Notes under the pieces: generated by a model
Seen by the model: only the letters and a program-made list of their open reading frames with translations
Told to the model about the DNA's origin: nothing
Databases searched by the model: none
NCBI GenBank assembly: GCA_030725885.1
Contig: JANRET010000119.1
Coordinates: 1-14,080 of the forward strand
DNA from: Microbacteriaceae bacterium
GTDB taxonomy: Bacteria; Actinomycetota; Actinomycetes; Actinomycetales; Microbacteriaceae
Reading direction: 5' to 3'
DNA: 14,080 bases
Position numbers and translations under genes: made by a program
Shown: in pieces, positions 1 through 6,190 of the stretch
Layout of the letters: every line of letters starts with the position of its first letter
Position numbering within the stretch: the stretch's first letter is position 1

Positions 1-2
1 CA

Positions 3-53
3 CGGACTCGAAACACAACCCCGAAACCTCCCACCGCGGACGCGAAGAAATAG
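3..53 (+). CDS. Possible C-terminal tail of a gene entering from the left
   Basis: One forward frame is open from the window edge to a TAG at 51-53 and would encode a tail reading RTRNTTPKPPTADAKK. A Pro/Thr/Ala-rich segment ending in a double lysine is plausible for the end of a bacterial protein. The TAG lies 6 bp before the next start codon, which fits the tight packing seen elsewhere here. Only 16 residues are visible, so neither the family nor even coding status can be established. The other two forward frames are also open over so short a distance. Confidence 0.25.
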   Translation, partial: RTRNTTPKPPTADAKK

Positions 54-59
54 CGATTC

Positions 60-458
60 ATGGCGAAGGATGCTACTCCCCGCAGCTTTTTTCGGCTTCT
101 TGCCGACTTGCCCCGGGAACTTAGCGACCTCGTTCGCGCCGAAATACGATTGTTGCAGTCCGAGCTTGCGAGCAAACTTCGATCCGCCGGAATTGGATTG
201 GGCTGGGTCACTCTGGGAGTGACATTGTTGTCGATGTTTCTCACGATGCTCGTCGTCGCCCTGATTCTTGGCCTCGCGGTTGTGATGCCCGCCTGGGCCG
301 CCGCGCTGACGGTCGCGGGTGTTGTTCTGGTTTTCGGAGTGCTGTTCATCGCGATGGGTATCGCTTCAATTCGCAAGGGATTCACCCCGTTCGAGTCGGT
401 CGATCAGATTGCTGAGGACTTCCGAAATCTGGCGAAGGGCAGATCTGATGGCGCGTAA
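60..458 (+). CDS. Phage holin family / Actinobacterial Holin-X membrane protein
   Basis: A 132-residue small membrane protein. Residues 1-45 are an amphipathic, charged cytoplasmic segment (LPRELSDLVRAEIRLLQSEL). Two hydrophobic helices follow at about 46-73 and 78-103, then a charged tail (SIRKGFTPFESVDQIAEDFR). This order is characteristic of the Holin-X family (PF07332), which despite its name is a common chromosomal membrane protein of actinobacteria with no proven lytic role. It overlaps the following DUF3618 gene by 11 bp, and this pairing is common in actinobacterial genomes. No strong Shine-Dalgarno is visible, only GAAGAAA at 45-51, so the ATG at 60 rests on family length and the amphipathic N-terminus. 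No other phage genes are nearby. The function is unknown; a role in envelope maintenance is inference. Confidence 0.85.
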   Translation: MAKDATPRSFFRLLADLPRELSDLVRAEIRLLQSELASKLRSAGIGLGWVTLGVTLLSMFLTMLVVALILGLAVVMPAWAAALTVAGVVLVFGVLFIAMGIASIRKGFTPFESVDQIAEDFRNLAKGRSDGA

Positions 459-681
459 TCAACATCAGGTCGCAGCCGATATCGCGGCCCGCCGAGAACA
501 ATTTCGAAAGACTGTTTCCGAGATGGAACACAAACTCGACATCCCCGCGCAACGCGCGGCGCTGGGCGAAAAAATCACGGGGTCCTATCAAGCCAACCCG
601 GGTCCGTGGTTGATTGGTGCGGGGATCGTGGGTGTCGTTGTTCTGAGCACGATTGCGTGGGCGGTTTTCGGGGATGACTGA
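448..681 (+). CDS. DUF3618 family small membrane protein
   Basis: A 77-residue protein with a charged N-terminal half (QVAADIAARREQFRKTVSEM, residues 7-26) and one transmembrane helix at about 52-74. The helix follows a PGPWLIGAG turn and the protein ends in an acidic GDD. An 'ADI..RREQF..TVSEME.KLD' start is the signature of DUF3618 proteins, which usually sit next to Holin-X proteins, as here. The ATG at 448 lies inside the end of the preceding gene, and the stop overlaps the hemD start, so translation of all three is probably coupled. Longer in-frame starts upstream would run deep into the preceding gene and add sequence unlike the family. Biochemical function is unknown. Confidence 0.8.
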   Translation: MARNQHQVAADIAARREQFRKTVSEMEHKLDIPAQRAALGEKITGSYQANPGPWLIGAGIVGVVVLSTIAWAVFGDD

Positions 682-1471
682 CTTCGTGATTCGCGAGGTC
701 AGCCCGACAGCGAGCATCCCGGTAATTCGTCGACTCGGTGACCAAACGGTCCTCATTCCTCGCGGGGGACGATTCTCGGAAGACATCACCAATCGCCTTA
801 CTGTTCTCGGCGCACAGACGGTGGTGGCTCCCGTCGTGAACTTCGCCGCCGCCGATGACAATGACGGATTACAGAACCAGTTGAATCGGCTGCGAGACGG
901 GTCGTTTGATTGGGTCGTTCTCACGAGTGCGACGACGGTCGATGTGCTTCAGCATGAAAAGGTCGAAATTCCTGCGCACACACGGGTGGCGGCAATCGGG
1001 GAAACAACCGCACAGGCGTTGTCGTTTGCCAATATTCCGGTCGATTTCATTCCTACGAACGACAATTCTCCGCGCGGATTCCTGAACGCCCTGCCGGAGG
1101 GTTTTCTCGACGCCTCGGTTCTTGTCCCCCATTCCGAGACCTCCGAACCGATTCTCGCGTCCGGGTTTGACGAACGGGGCGTGAAGGCTACCTTTGTGTC
1201 GGCCTACCGCACGGTCGGAGTCCCGATGCCGGCTGACGTAATCGAACGAGTTCGCTCGGGCGACATCACCGCGATTCTTGTCAGTTCAGGGAGTGTGGCT
1301 CGTCAGTTGGCGCTGCAACTCAGCCCGATTCCGCCGACAACGGCCGTCATCTGTATCGGTCCGCGGACCGCCTATGATGCGCGTGAAGCCGGCTTAAGCG
1401 TCTCCCACTCTGCTGCAGAGCGCAGCAACGAGGCTCTCGTCGACGCCTTGCTCGAGTTCCGGAACGCTTAA
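674..1471 (+). CDS. hemD: Uroporphyrinogen-III synthase (HemD)
   Basis: A 265-residue soluble protein matching the two-lobed HemD fold, which cyclises hydroxymethylbilane to uroporphyrinogen III in heme biosynthesis. The N-terminal part contains VLIPRGGRFSEDITNRL and VVAPVVNF. It is followed by DWVVLTSATTVDVL and VAAIGETTAQAL, then the second-lobe segments VLVPHSETSEPIL, FVSAYRTV, ITAILVSSGSVARQL and VICIGPRTAYDAREAGL. These 'fdw.v.tS' and 'IG..TA.al...G' signatures are diagnostic although the family diverges widely in sequence. The ATG at 674 overlaps the DUF3618 stop by 8 bp, implying translational coupling. No other heme gene is in the window, so hemD is separated here from its usual hemC/hemB/hemL partners. 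At its 3' end the TAA shares TTAA (1468-1471) with the stop of the convergent pfkA. There is no fused wing-helix domain, so it is an enzyme rather than a HemD-like regulator. Confidence 0.85.
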   Translation: MTDFVIREVSPTASIPVIRRLGDQTVLIPRGGRFSEDITNRLTVLGAQTVVAPVVNFAAADDNDGLQNQLNRLRDGSFDWVVLTSATTVDVLQHEKVEIPAHTRVAAIGETTAQALSFANIPVDFIPTNDNSPRGFLNALPEGFLDASVLVPHSETSEPILASGFDERGVKATFVSAYRTVGVPMPADVIERVRSGDITAILVSSGSVARQLALQLSPIPPTTAVICIGPRTAYDAREAGLSVSHSAAERSNEALVDALLEFRNA

Positions 1472-2493
1472 CCGAACAGCAGTGCGGCTTCGGACCAACG
1501 CTCATCCGGAACGGTTTTCAACTGACCCAGTGCGGATTCGAACGACGTGTTCACGATGTCGGTACCGCGGAGTGCGACGAGACTGCCCCAGTTCCCCTCG
1601 GAAATCGCCCGCGTGGCGTTCATTCCAAACCGAGTGGCCAATACGCGATCGAACGCGGAGGGGGTTCCTCCCCGCTGAATGTGACCGAGTGTCGTGGCGC
1701 GGGTTTCGATTCCGGTCGCCTCTTCGATCAGCGGCGCGAGTTTTTCACCAATCCCACCCAAACGTGGCCGTCCGAATGCATCCAATCCACGCTCGCTGTG
1801 GGCGTCGTCCATCGTGTCGAGGAGGAAGCCTTCGGCGACACAGACGAGTGGCGCTCGACCACGTTCAAACGCGGAGGTGACCCACCCGACGATTTCGTCG
1901 AGTGATGTTTTTCGTTCGGGGATCAGGATGACATGCGCGCCGGCCGCCATTCCCGAGTGCAGGGCGATCCAGCCAACGTGGCGCCCCATCACTTCGGCCA
2001 CCATGCACCGGTGGTGTGAATCTCCCGTGGTTCGAAGGCGGTCCATTGCCTCGGTGGCAACGTTGACCGCGGTGTCAAAACCGAAGGTGTAGTCCGTCGC
2101 GGACAGGTCGTTGTCCACTGTTTTGGGGACTCCGACGATGTTGATTCCCGCCTCAGAGAGCCGGTTTGCCGCGGCGAGCGTTCCCTCACCACCGATGACG
2201 AGAAGACCATCCATCTCGGCTTCCGTCATGACCTGATTGATGCGATCGATTCCACCGTTACCCTCGAACGGATTCGTTCGGGATGAACCCAGAATCGTTC
2301 CACCCAACTTCCCGATTCCTTTGACGTCCGCTCGCGCCAACGTTTGGAAGTCGGCATCGACGAGCCCGCGCCAGCCGTCTCGGATACCGACAAAGGTCAT
2401 CCCGTAGTGGCGCTCGCCGTTGAGAACGGCACCACGGATGACGGCATTGAGGCCGGGGGCGTCACCACCGGACGTGAGAACTCCAATTCGCAT
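1468..2493 (-). CDS. pfkA: 6-phosphofructokinase, actinobacterial type
   Basis: A 341-residue enzyme that phosphorylates fructose 6-phosphate to fructose 1,6-bisphosphate, the committed step of glycolysis. Nucleotide-binding SGGDAPGLNAVIR is at residues 8-20 and GGEGT at 101-105. Catalytic PKTVDND is at 123-129 with D127 as base, followed by MGRHVGWIAL at 169-178, the substrate motif VAEG at 219-222 and LGHIQRGGTPSA at 269-280. Numbering coincides with E. coli PfkA: Gly104 (the ATP-type residue) is kept, while position 124 is Lys (the PPi-type residue). This mixture is typical of actinobacterial enzymes, which are mostly ATP-dependent. The ATG at 2493 gives the standard MRIGVLTSGGD start; a weak GAGGA lies about 10 nt upstream. 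The gene begins 51 bp after the lrp stop on the same strand and may be co-transcribed with it. It converges on hemD with a 4-bp stop overlap. Confidence 0.95.
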   Translation of the reverse strand: MRIGVLTSGGDAPGLNAVIRGAVLNGERHYGMTFVGIRDGWRGLVDADFQTLARADVKGIGKLGGTILGSSRTNPFEGNGGIDRINQVMTEAEMDGLLVIGGEGTLAAANRLSEAGINIVGVPKTVDNDLSATDYTFGFDTAVNVATEAMDRLRTTGDSHHRCMVAEVMGRHVGWIALHSGMAAGAHVILIPERKTSLDEIVGWVTSAFERGRAPLVCVAEGFLLDTMDDAHSERGLDAFGRPRLGGIGEKLAPLIEEATGIETRATTLGHIQRGGTPSAFDRVLATRFGMNATRAISEGNWGSLVALRGTDIVNTSFESALGQLKTVPDERWSEAALLFG

Positions 2494-2544
2494 TCTTCTA
2501 TTGTCCTCGCCGGCGCGGGTTTAGAGGAACACGCCACAACATTG

Positions 2545-2982
2545 TTAGAGAATGCGTCGGTGAACCAAACGCGAGAGCATGATAGACGAGCGCGTGTGAT
2601 CGACGTTGGGAGCATTGCGTACTCGCTCTAATGCTGCCTCTAACGCGGGAATGGATGCGGCGCGCATGTGAACAATCGCATCGGCCTGTCCCGAAACGGT
2701 TCCCGCGTACACAACCTCGGGCACGGCGTTGAGCAGTGTGCGAAGGTCGTCGGGCGACACGGTTCCGCGACAGTACAGCTCAACATACGCCTCGACTCCG
2801 ACTCCCTCCGCGGCCGGATCAATGTTGACGGTAAAGCCACGAATCGCACCCGTCTGAACAAGTCGATCAACCCGCCGCTTGACGGCGCTCGCCGACAGAC
2901 CGACGATATCGCCGATGTCGGCATATCCCGCGCGCGCATTCTCGCGGAGTTGCTCGATTATTCGCTGGTCAGTTGCGTCCAC
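2545..2982 (-). CDS. Lrp/AsnC family transcriptional regulator
   Basis: A 145-residue regulator. Residues 1-50 form the winged helix-turn-helix of Lrp/AsnC proteins (start MDATDQRIIEQLRENARAGY, recognition region LSASAVKRRVDRL at 29-41). Residues about 60-145 form the ligand-binding RAM domain (VEAYVELYCRG, VVYAGTVSGQADAIVHM with the family's 'G..D' turn, and a closing strand). Such proteins form dimers to octamers and usually sense an amino acid. The effector cannot be told from sequence. The start is GTG at 2982-2980, which leaves no room for a ribosome site: a TAGAGT -10 box ends 6 nt before it, predicting a leaderless mRNA. The gene lies 58 bp after the MFS exporter on the same strand and 51 bp before pfkA. 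Control of the adjacent exporter is possible, as seen for LysE-type exporters, but that is inference. Confidence 0.92.
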   Translation of the reverse strand: MDATDQRIIEQLRENARAGYADIGDIVGLSASAVKRRVDRLVQTGAIRGFTVNIDPAAEGVGVEAYVELYCRGTVSPDDLRTLLNAVPEVVYAGTVSGQADAIVHMRAASIPALEAALERVRNAPNVDHTRSSIMLSRLVHRRIL

Positions 2983-2988
2983 CGCACA

Positions 2989-2994
2989 ACTCTA
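2989..2994 (-). promoter_or_regulatory. -10 box of the lrp gene (leaderless type)
   Basis: On the minus strand TAGAGT is followed by exactly six bases and then the GTG start codon, so the expected transcription start is the G of the GTG. No -35 consensus is visible 16-18 bp upstream. The eight bases TCACCTAG spanning its left edge recur at the senX3 -10 box. Confidence 0.5.
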
Positions 2995-3006
2995 GGTGAT
3001 TTCCTG

Positions 3007-3026
3007 CGCCACGCATCGTTGTGGCG
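3007..3026. promoter_or_regulatory. Inverted repeat over the lrp promoter (operator or terminator hairpin)
   Basis: CGCCAC (3007-3012) and GTGGCG (3021-3026) form a perfect 6-bp inverted repeat with an 8-nt loop. It lies 12 bp upstream of the lrp -10 box, just where the -35 region should be, and also just after the stop codon of the MFS gene. A direct repeat GGTGATTT (2995-3002 and 3026-3033, 31 bp apart, about three helical turns) brackets it. No T-run follows on either strand, which argues against a strong intrinsic terminator. An autoregulatory site for the Lrp/AsnC protein is the alternative. Confidence 0.35.
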
Positions 3027-3040
3027 GTGATTTGGCGCGT

Positions 3041-4378
3041 TCAAGGACCGCGCTGGCCGATGGTGATGATCTGCGTAGCGGTATCGGGTTGTTCGTCGGT
3101 GGTTCGGGCAAAGGCGGATCGCAGCGTAGCCATCGTTGAAATGTTGTGAGAACTGCGCATCCACACCAGTGCAATTACCGTGGCGATGAGACCACCCAGC
3201 GCGGCTGCGCCGAGTGCCCAACGCGGCCCAAATTGGTTCGACACCCACCCAATCAGGGGAGATCCGATGGGTGTGCTTCCAATCAACAGGGTGGAAAAGA
3301 TGGCCATCACCCGGCCGCGGTAGATATCGTCGGTGGTGGTTTGGATGTACCCGTTGGTCGTTGCAACCATTAGCACACCACCGAAGCCAAGGAGCGGATA
3401 GACCAGGACGAAAACGGTGACCGTCGGAGCCAGCGCCGAGGCGATCCCGCCGATTGCAATGACGAGCGCTGCGACGGTGATCACCGACAGTCGAGGGCGC
3501 GAACTTCGAGCGACGAGAACGGCCCCTCCTAGAGATCCGACCGCGAGCGCGGACATGATGAATCCATAGTCTTGAGCTCCAAGTCCAAATTCGACCACGG
3601 CCATTGTGCTCGAAAAAATTCCGAAGTTGAAAACAAGTGCGCCGACGACAAAGAGCATCGCTAGAACGACCAAGAGGTCTTTGCGGGAGCCAATGTACGC
3701 CATGCCGGCGCGGAACTGCCCGCGCTCCTTGGGCGCTTTCTCGACCGCGTGCAGTTCGTGTCGTCGAAGAAACGCGATGGCCATCGCGGCCGCACCCAGT
3801 GACAGCCCGGACAGAAGCAACGTCCATCCCGTACCCAGCAACGCGATTCCGATGCCGGCGAGGGCCGGACCCACTAGCCGGGAGGAGTTGAACATCGTCG
3901 AGTGGAGACCGATGGCGTTGGGCACGCTCTTCTTAGCCACCAGCTCATTGACAAAAACATGGCGCGCGGGCGCCTCGACCGCCTGAACAACACCGAGTGC
4001 GAGGGCGAGGGCGTACACGAGGAAAAGGTTGGCCACACCGAGAATCACGGCGACCCCCAATATAATTCCGAAAAGTGTCTCGAGTACCGCACACCAAAAG
4101 ATGATGGTCCGCGCAGGGAGGCGGTCAGCGAGTAGCCCGAGAATGGGTCCGAGAATCAGAATCGGACCGAATTGAAGAGCAAGACTGAACCCCAACGCAA
4201 CCGCGTCGTTGTCCGTCAATTCGGTGAGAACCAACCAGTCTTGGGCGGTGCGTTGAGCCCAACCGCCGATGTTGGCGAGGAGGGCACCGATCATCCAGGT
4301 GCGGAAATTGGGAACTCGAAGAGTCCGAAACATCGACGGACGTCGTTTCGCCGATGAGGCTTTACGTCGCGTCACCAT
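3041..4378 (-). CDS. MFS transporter, MFS_3/EntS-like exporter
   Basis: A 445-residue integral membrane protein with about 12 predicted helices. The opening block (MFRTLRVPNFRTWMIGALLA at residues 16-35, then GGWAQRTAQDWLVLTEL) and the loop-2 motif GLLADRLPAR (81-90) are typical of the MFS_3 (PF05977) group, which includes siderophore exporters like EntS. PARHVFVNELV at 137-147 and NSSRLVGPALAG at 165-175 match the same group. The substrate is unknown; export of a small metabolite or siderophore is the usual assignment. I chose ATG 4378 over an in-frame start at 4546, because the longer form would overlap the divergent lplA and add 56 proline-rich residues with no family match. A -35/-10 promoter sits directly before 4378 and predicts a leaderless message. 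The C-terminal tail after the last helix is about 40 polar residues. It may be read through into lrp. Confidence 0.88.
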   Translation of the reverse strand: MVTRRKASSAKRRPSMFRTLRVPNFRTWMIGALLANIGGWAQRTAQDWLVLTELTDNDAVALGFSLALQFGPILILGPILGLLADRLPARTIIFWCAVLETLFGIILGVAVILGVANLFLVYALALALGVVQAVEAPARHVFVNELVAKKSVPNAIGLHSTMFNSSRLVGPALAGIGIALLGTGWTLLLSGLSLGAAAMAIAFLRRHELHAVEKAPKERGQFRAGMAYIGSRKDLLVVLAMLFVVGALVFNFGIFSSTMAVVEFGLGAQDYGFIMSALAVGSLGGAVLVARSSRPRLSVITVAALVIAIGGIASALAPTVTVFVLVYPLLGFGGVLMVATTNGYIQTTTDDIYRGRVMAIFSTLLIGSTPIGSPLIGWVSNQFGPRWALGAAALGGLIATVIALVWMRSSHNISTMATLRSAFARTTDEQPDTATQIITIGQRGP

Positions 4379-4385
4379 GACTCTT

Positions 4386-4414
4386 ATCCTAGGCAGGCGA
4401 AAAGGGTCGTCGAA
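4386..4414 (-). promoter_or_regulatory. Promoter of the MFS_3 exporter, leaderless type
   Basis: On the minus strand a -35-like TTCGAC (4409-4414) is separated by exactly 17 bp from a -10 box TAGGAT (4386-4391). The ATG follows after 7 nt. This is the best matched sigma-70 promoter in the window. The predicted start site falls on or one base before the A of the ATG, leaving no Shine-Dalgarno. It lies back to back with the lplA promoter. Confidence 0.6.
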
Positions 4415-4421
4415 CGGCGCA

Positions 4422-4427
4422 TAAACT
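4422..4427 (+). promoter_or_regulatory. Probable -10 box of lplA
   Basis: TAAACT fits the TANNNT pattern and would give a leader of about 27 nt ending in the ribosome site GAGGGAG (4447-4453), 7 nt before the ATG. No clear -35 is seen. Unlike its divergent neighbour, this gene has a normal leader with a ribosome site. Confidence 0.4.
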
Positions 4428-4460
4428 GGCGGGAAATCGACACGACGAGGGAGACGCGGC

Positions 4461-5510
4461 ATGAAGGGCGAATACAAGGTTCCCGGCGGAAAGCTCATCG
4501 TGGTGGAGGCGGACGAGAGCGACGGGGTACTCGTCAATGTTGCCATTTCCGGGGACTTCTTTCTCGAACCCGATGACGCGCTCGAGGCAATGACCGGTGC
4601 GATCGAGGGCCTACCGGTCTCGGCAGATGCGACCGAAATCGCCCGACGGGTCCGGGTGGCGCTCCCCGAGAACGTGGTGATGCTCGGCGTTCATCCCGAC
4701 GCGGTGGCCACGGCGGTTCGACGCGCAATCGCCCAGGCGCGCTCGTTCTCGGAATACGACTGGGAATATCTCGCTCCCGAGCCGCTGTCTGCAGCCGAGC
4801 ACATGGCTCTGGACCAGGTGTTGACCGAAGAAGTAGGTGCGGGACGCCGTGGACCCACACTGCGATTCTGGGAGTGGAACGAAAAGGCTGTCATTATCGG
4901 GTCCTTTCAATCCCTCCGCAATGAGGTCGATTCGGACGAAGCGGCGGCACGAGGGGTGCGAGTGTTACGCCGGGTTAGCGGCGGTGGCGCAATGTTCATC
5001 GAACCGGGAAATACGATTACGTATTCGATTTATGCACCAGCCGAACTTGTTCAGGGAATGTCGTTTGCCGATTCTTACGCTTTTCTGGATGATTGGACCC
5101 TGCAGGCGCTTCACTCGATCGGGATTGCCGCGGAATACAAGCCACTCAATGACATTGCGAGCCCGCAGGGGAAAATCGGTGGCGCGGCGCAGAAGCGGTT
5201 GGGAAACGGCGCGGTTCTTCACCACGTGACCATGGCGTACGACATAGACGCCGATGCGATGATGCAGGTTTTACGAATCGGACGCGAAAAACTGAGCGAC
5301 AAAGGTGTTACTAGCGCCGTCAAGCGCGTGGATCCGATCAAGAGCCAGTCGGGTTTGACTCGTGCCGAGGTGATTGACACCATGGTCGGCGCCTTTCGGG
5401 AACTCCATGGGCTTCGCGATGGAGTGATCAGCGACGCCGAGCGCACCCGAGTGACCGAGCTTGTCGAGGAAAAGTTCCTCACCGACGAGTGGCTTCACCG
5501 CGTTCCTTAG
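4461..5510 (+). CDS. lplA: Lipoate-protein ligase A family, accessory domain at the N-terminus
   Basis: A 349-residue enzyme expected to activate lipoate and attach it to lipoyl domains of 2-oxoacid dehydrogenases and GcvH. Residues 1 to about 95 resemble the lipoate ligase accessory domain (Lip_prot_lig_C; KVPGGKLIVVE then VNVAISGDFFLEPDDALEAM). Residues 100-349 are the BPL/LplA/LipB catalytic domain, with RFWEWNEKAVIIGSFQS (135-151), RRVSGGGAMF (170-179), GNTITYSIYAP (183-193) and QGKIGGAAQKR (236-246), where K238 corresponds to the catalytic lysine. In E. coli LplA the accessory domain follows the catalytic domain; here it precedes it. The ATG at 4461 has a strong ribosome site (GAGGGAG, 7-nt spacing). 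The gene is divergent from the MFS exporter and its TAG overlaps the regX3 stop by 4 bp (5507-5510). Octanoyl transfer is a possible alternative activity. Confidence 0.88.
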   Translation: MKGEYKVPGGKLIVVEADESDGVLVNVAISGDFFLEPDDALEAMTGAIEGLPVSADATEIARRVRVALPENVVMLGVHPDAVATAVRRAIAQARSFSEYDWEYLAPEPLSAAEHMALDQVLTEEVGAGRRGPTLRFWEWNEKAVIIGSFQSLRNEVDSDEAAARGVRVLRRVSGGGAMFIEPGNTITYSIYAPAELVQGMSFADSYAFLDDWTLQALHSIGIAAEYKPLNDIASPQGKIGGAAQKRLGNGAVLHHVTMAYDIDADAMMQVLRIGREKLSDKGVTSAVKRVDPIKSQSGLTRAEVIDTMVGAFRELHGLRDGVISDAERTRVTELVEEKFLTDEWLHRVP

Positions 5511-6190
5511 GCCTCGAATTTGTATCCGAGTCCGCGAACGGTAATGAGAAACCTCGGATTCGCCGGATCGGGTTCGATCTTTCCGCGAATGCGCTTGACG
5601 TGGACGTCGAGCGTTTTGGTGTCACCGTAATAGTTTGACCCCCAGACCCGATCAATGATTTGACCTCGCGTCAAAACCCGGTTGGCGTTGTCGATGAGAT
5701 ATTCGAGCAGCTCAAATTCTTTGAGCGGAAATGATACTGGGGCGCCGCTCACCGTCACGGAGTGACGCTCGGTGTCGATTCGCACGGGACCCGCCTCGAG
5801 GACGGATCGCGGCTGGCCCGCCTCGGTCACGGATCCGCGACGCAGCACGGCCTTGATTCGGGCCAGTAGTTCGCGCGTCGAATACGGTTTCACCACATAG
5901 TCGTCTGCGCCAATTTCGAGCCCGACCACCTTGTCGACCTCGGAATCCTTGGCCGTCACCATGATGATGGGGACGCTGGAGTGGTTGCGGATTTCCCGGC
6001 ACACATCCACCCCGCTCATTCCGGGCAACATCAGGTCCAACAGGATGAGGTCGGGCTTTCGCTCTTTCCACTCGACTATCGCCGCGGGGCCATCCGCCGC
6101 TTCGAATACCTCAAAACCCTCGCGCTGCAGGATGTAGACCAACGGTTCGCGAAGGGACTGTTCATCTTCGACGACGAGCACACTACTCAC
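5507..6190 (-). CDS. regX3: Phosphate response regulator RegX3 (OmpR/PhoB family)
   Basis: A 227-residue two-component response regulator that activates phosphate-starvation genes when phosphorylated by SenX3. The receiver domain (1-118) has VLVVEDE with acidic pocket E8/D9, phosphoacceptor D52 in LLDLMLPGMSG, T79 in MVTAKD and K101 in VVKPYSTREL. The DNA-binding winged helix (about 130-227) has FPLKEFELLEYL, RGQIIDRVWG, YYGDTKTLDVHVKRIRGKIE and FLITVRGLGYKF. The start is GTG at 6190. A near-perfect AAAGGAG (6198-6204) lies 7 nt before it, and the resulting length matches the usual RegX3 length, whereas the in-frame start at 6217 has no such support. It overlaps the senX3 stop by 8 bp, so the two are translationally coupled, and it converges on lplA with a 4-bp stop overlap. 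Confidence 0.95.
   Translation of the reverse strand: MSSVLVVEDEQSLREPLVYILQREGFEVFEAADGPAAIVEWKERKPDLILLDLMLPGMSGVDVCREIRNHSSVPIIMVTAKDSEVDKVVGLEIGADDYVVKPYSTRELLARIKAVLRRGSVTEAGQPRSVLEAGPVRIDTERHSVTVSGAPVSFPLKEFELLEYLIDNANRVLTRGQIIDRVWGSNYYGDTKTLDVHVKRIRGKIEPDPANPRFLITVRGLGYKFEA

Noticed and set aside
60..458. Holin-X protein as evidence of a prophage or lysis cassette
   Set aside because: No endolysin, integrase, capsid or tail gene is nearby, and this family is a normal chromosomal partner of DUF3618 in actinobacteria.
382..924. A 180-codon minus-strand open frame opposite DUF3618 and hemD
   Set aside because: It runs antisense to two recognisable genes, has low-complexity Arg/Pro/Ser-rich translation and no ribosome site or family match.
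2958..3827. A 289-codon open frame on the minus strand over the MFS exporter
   Set aside because: It is a shadow frame of the 3041-4378 transporter. Its translation is Arg/His-rich with no membrane or domain pattern, while the overlapping frame has a clear MFS signature.
4379..4546. N-terminal extension of the MFS_3 exporter to the ATG at 4546
   Set aside because: It would overlap the divergent lplA by 86 bp, add proline-rich residues without family support, and remove the well-spaced promoter ending just before 4378.
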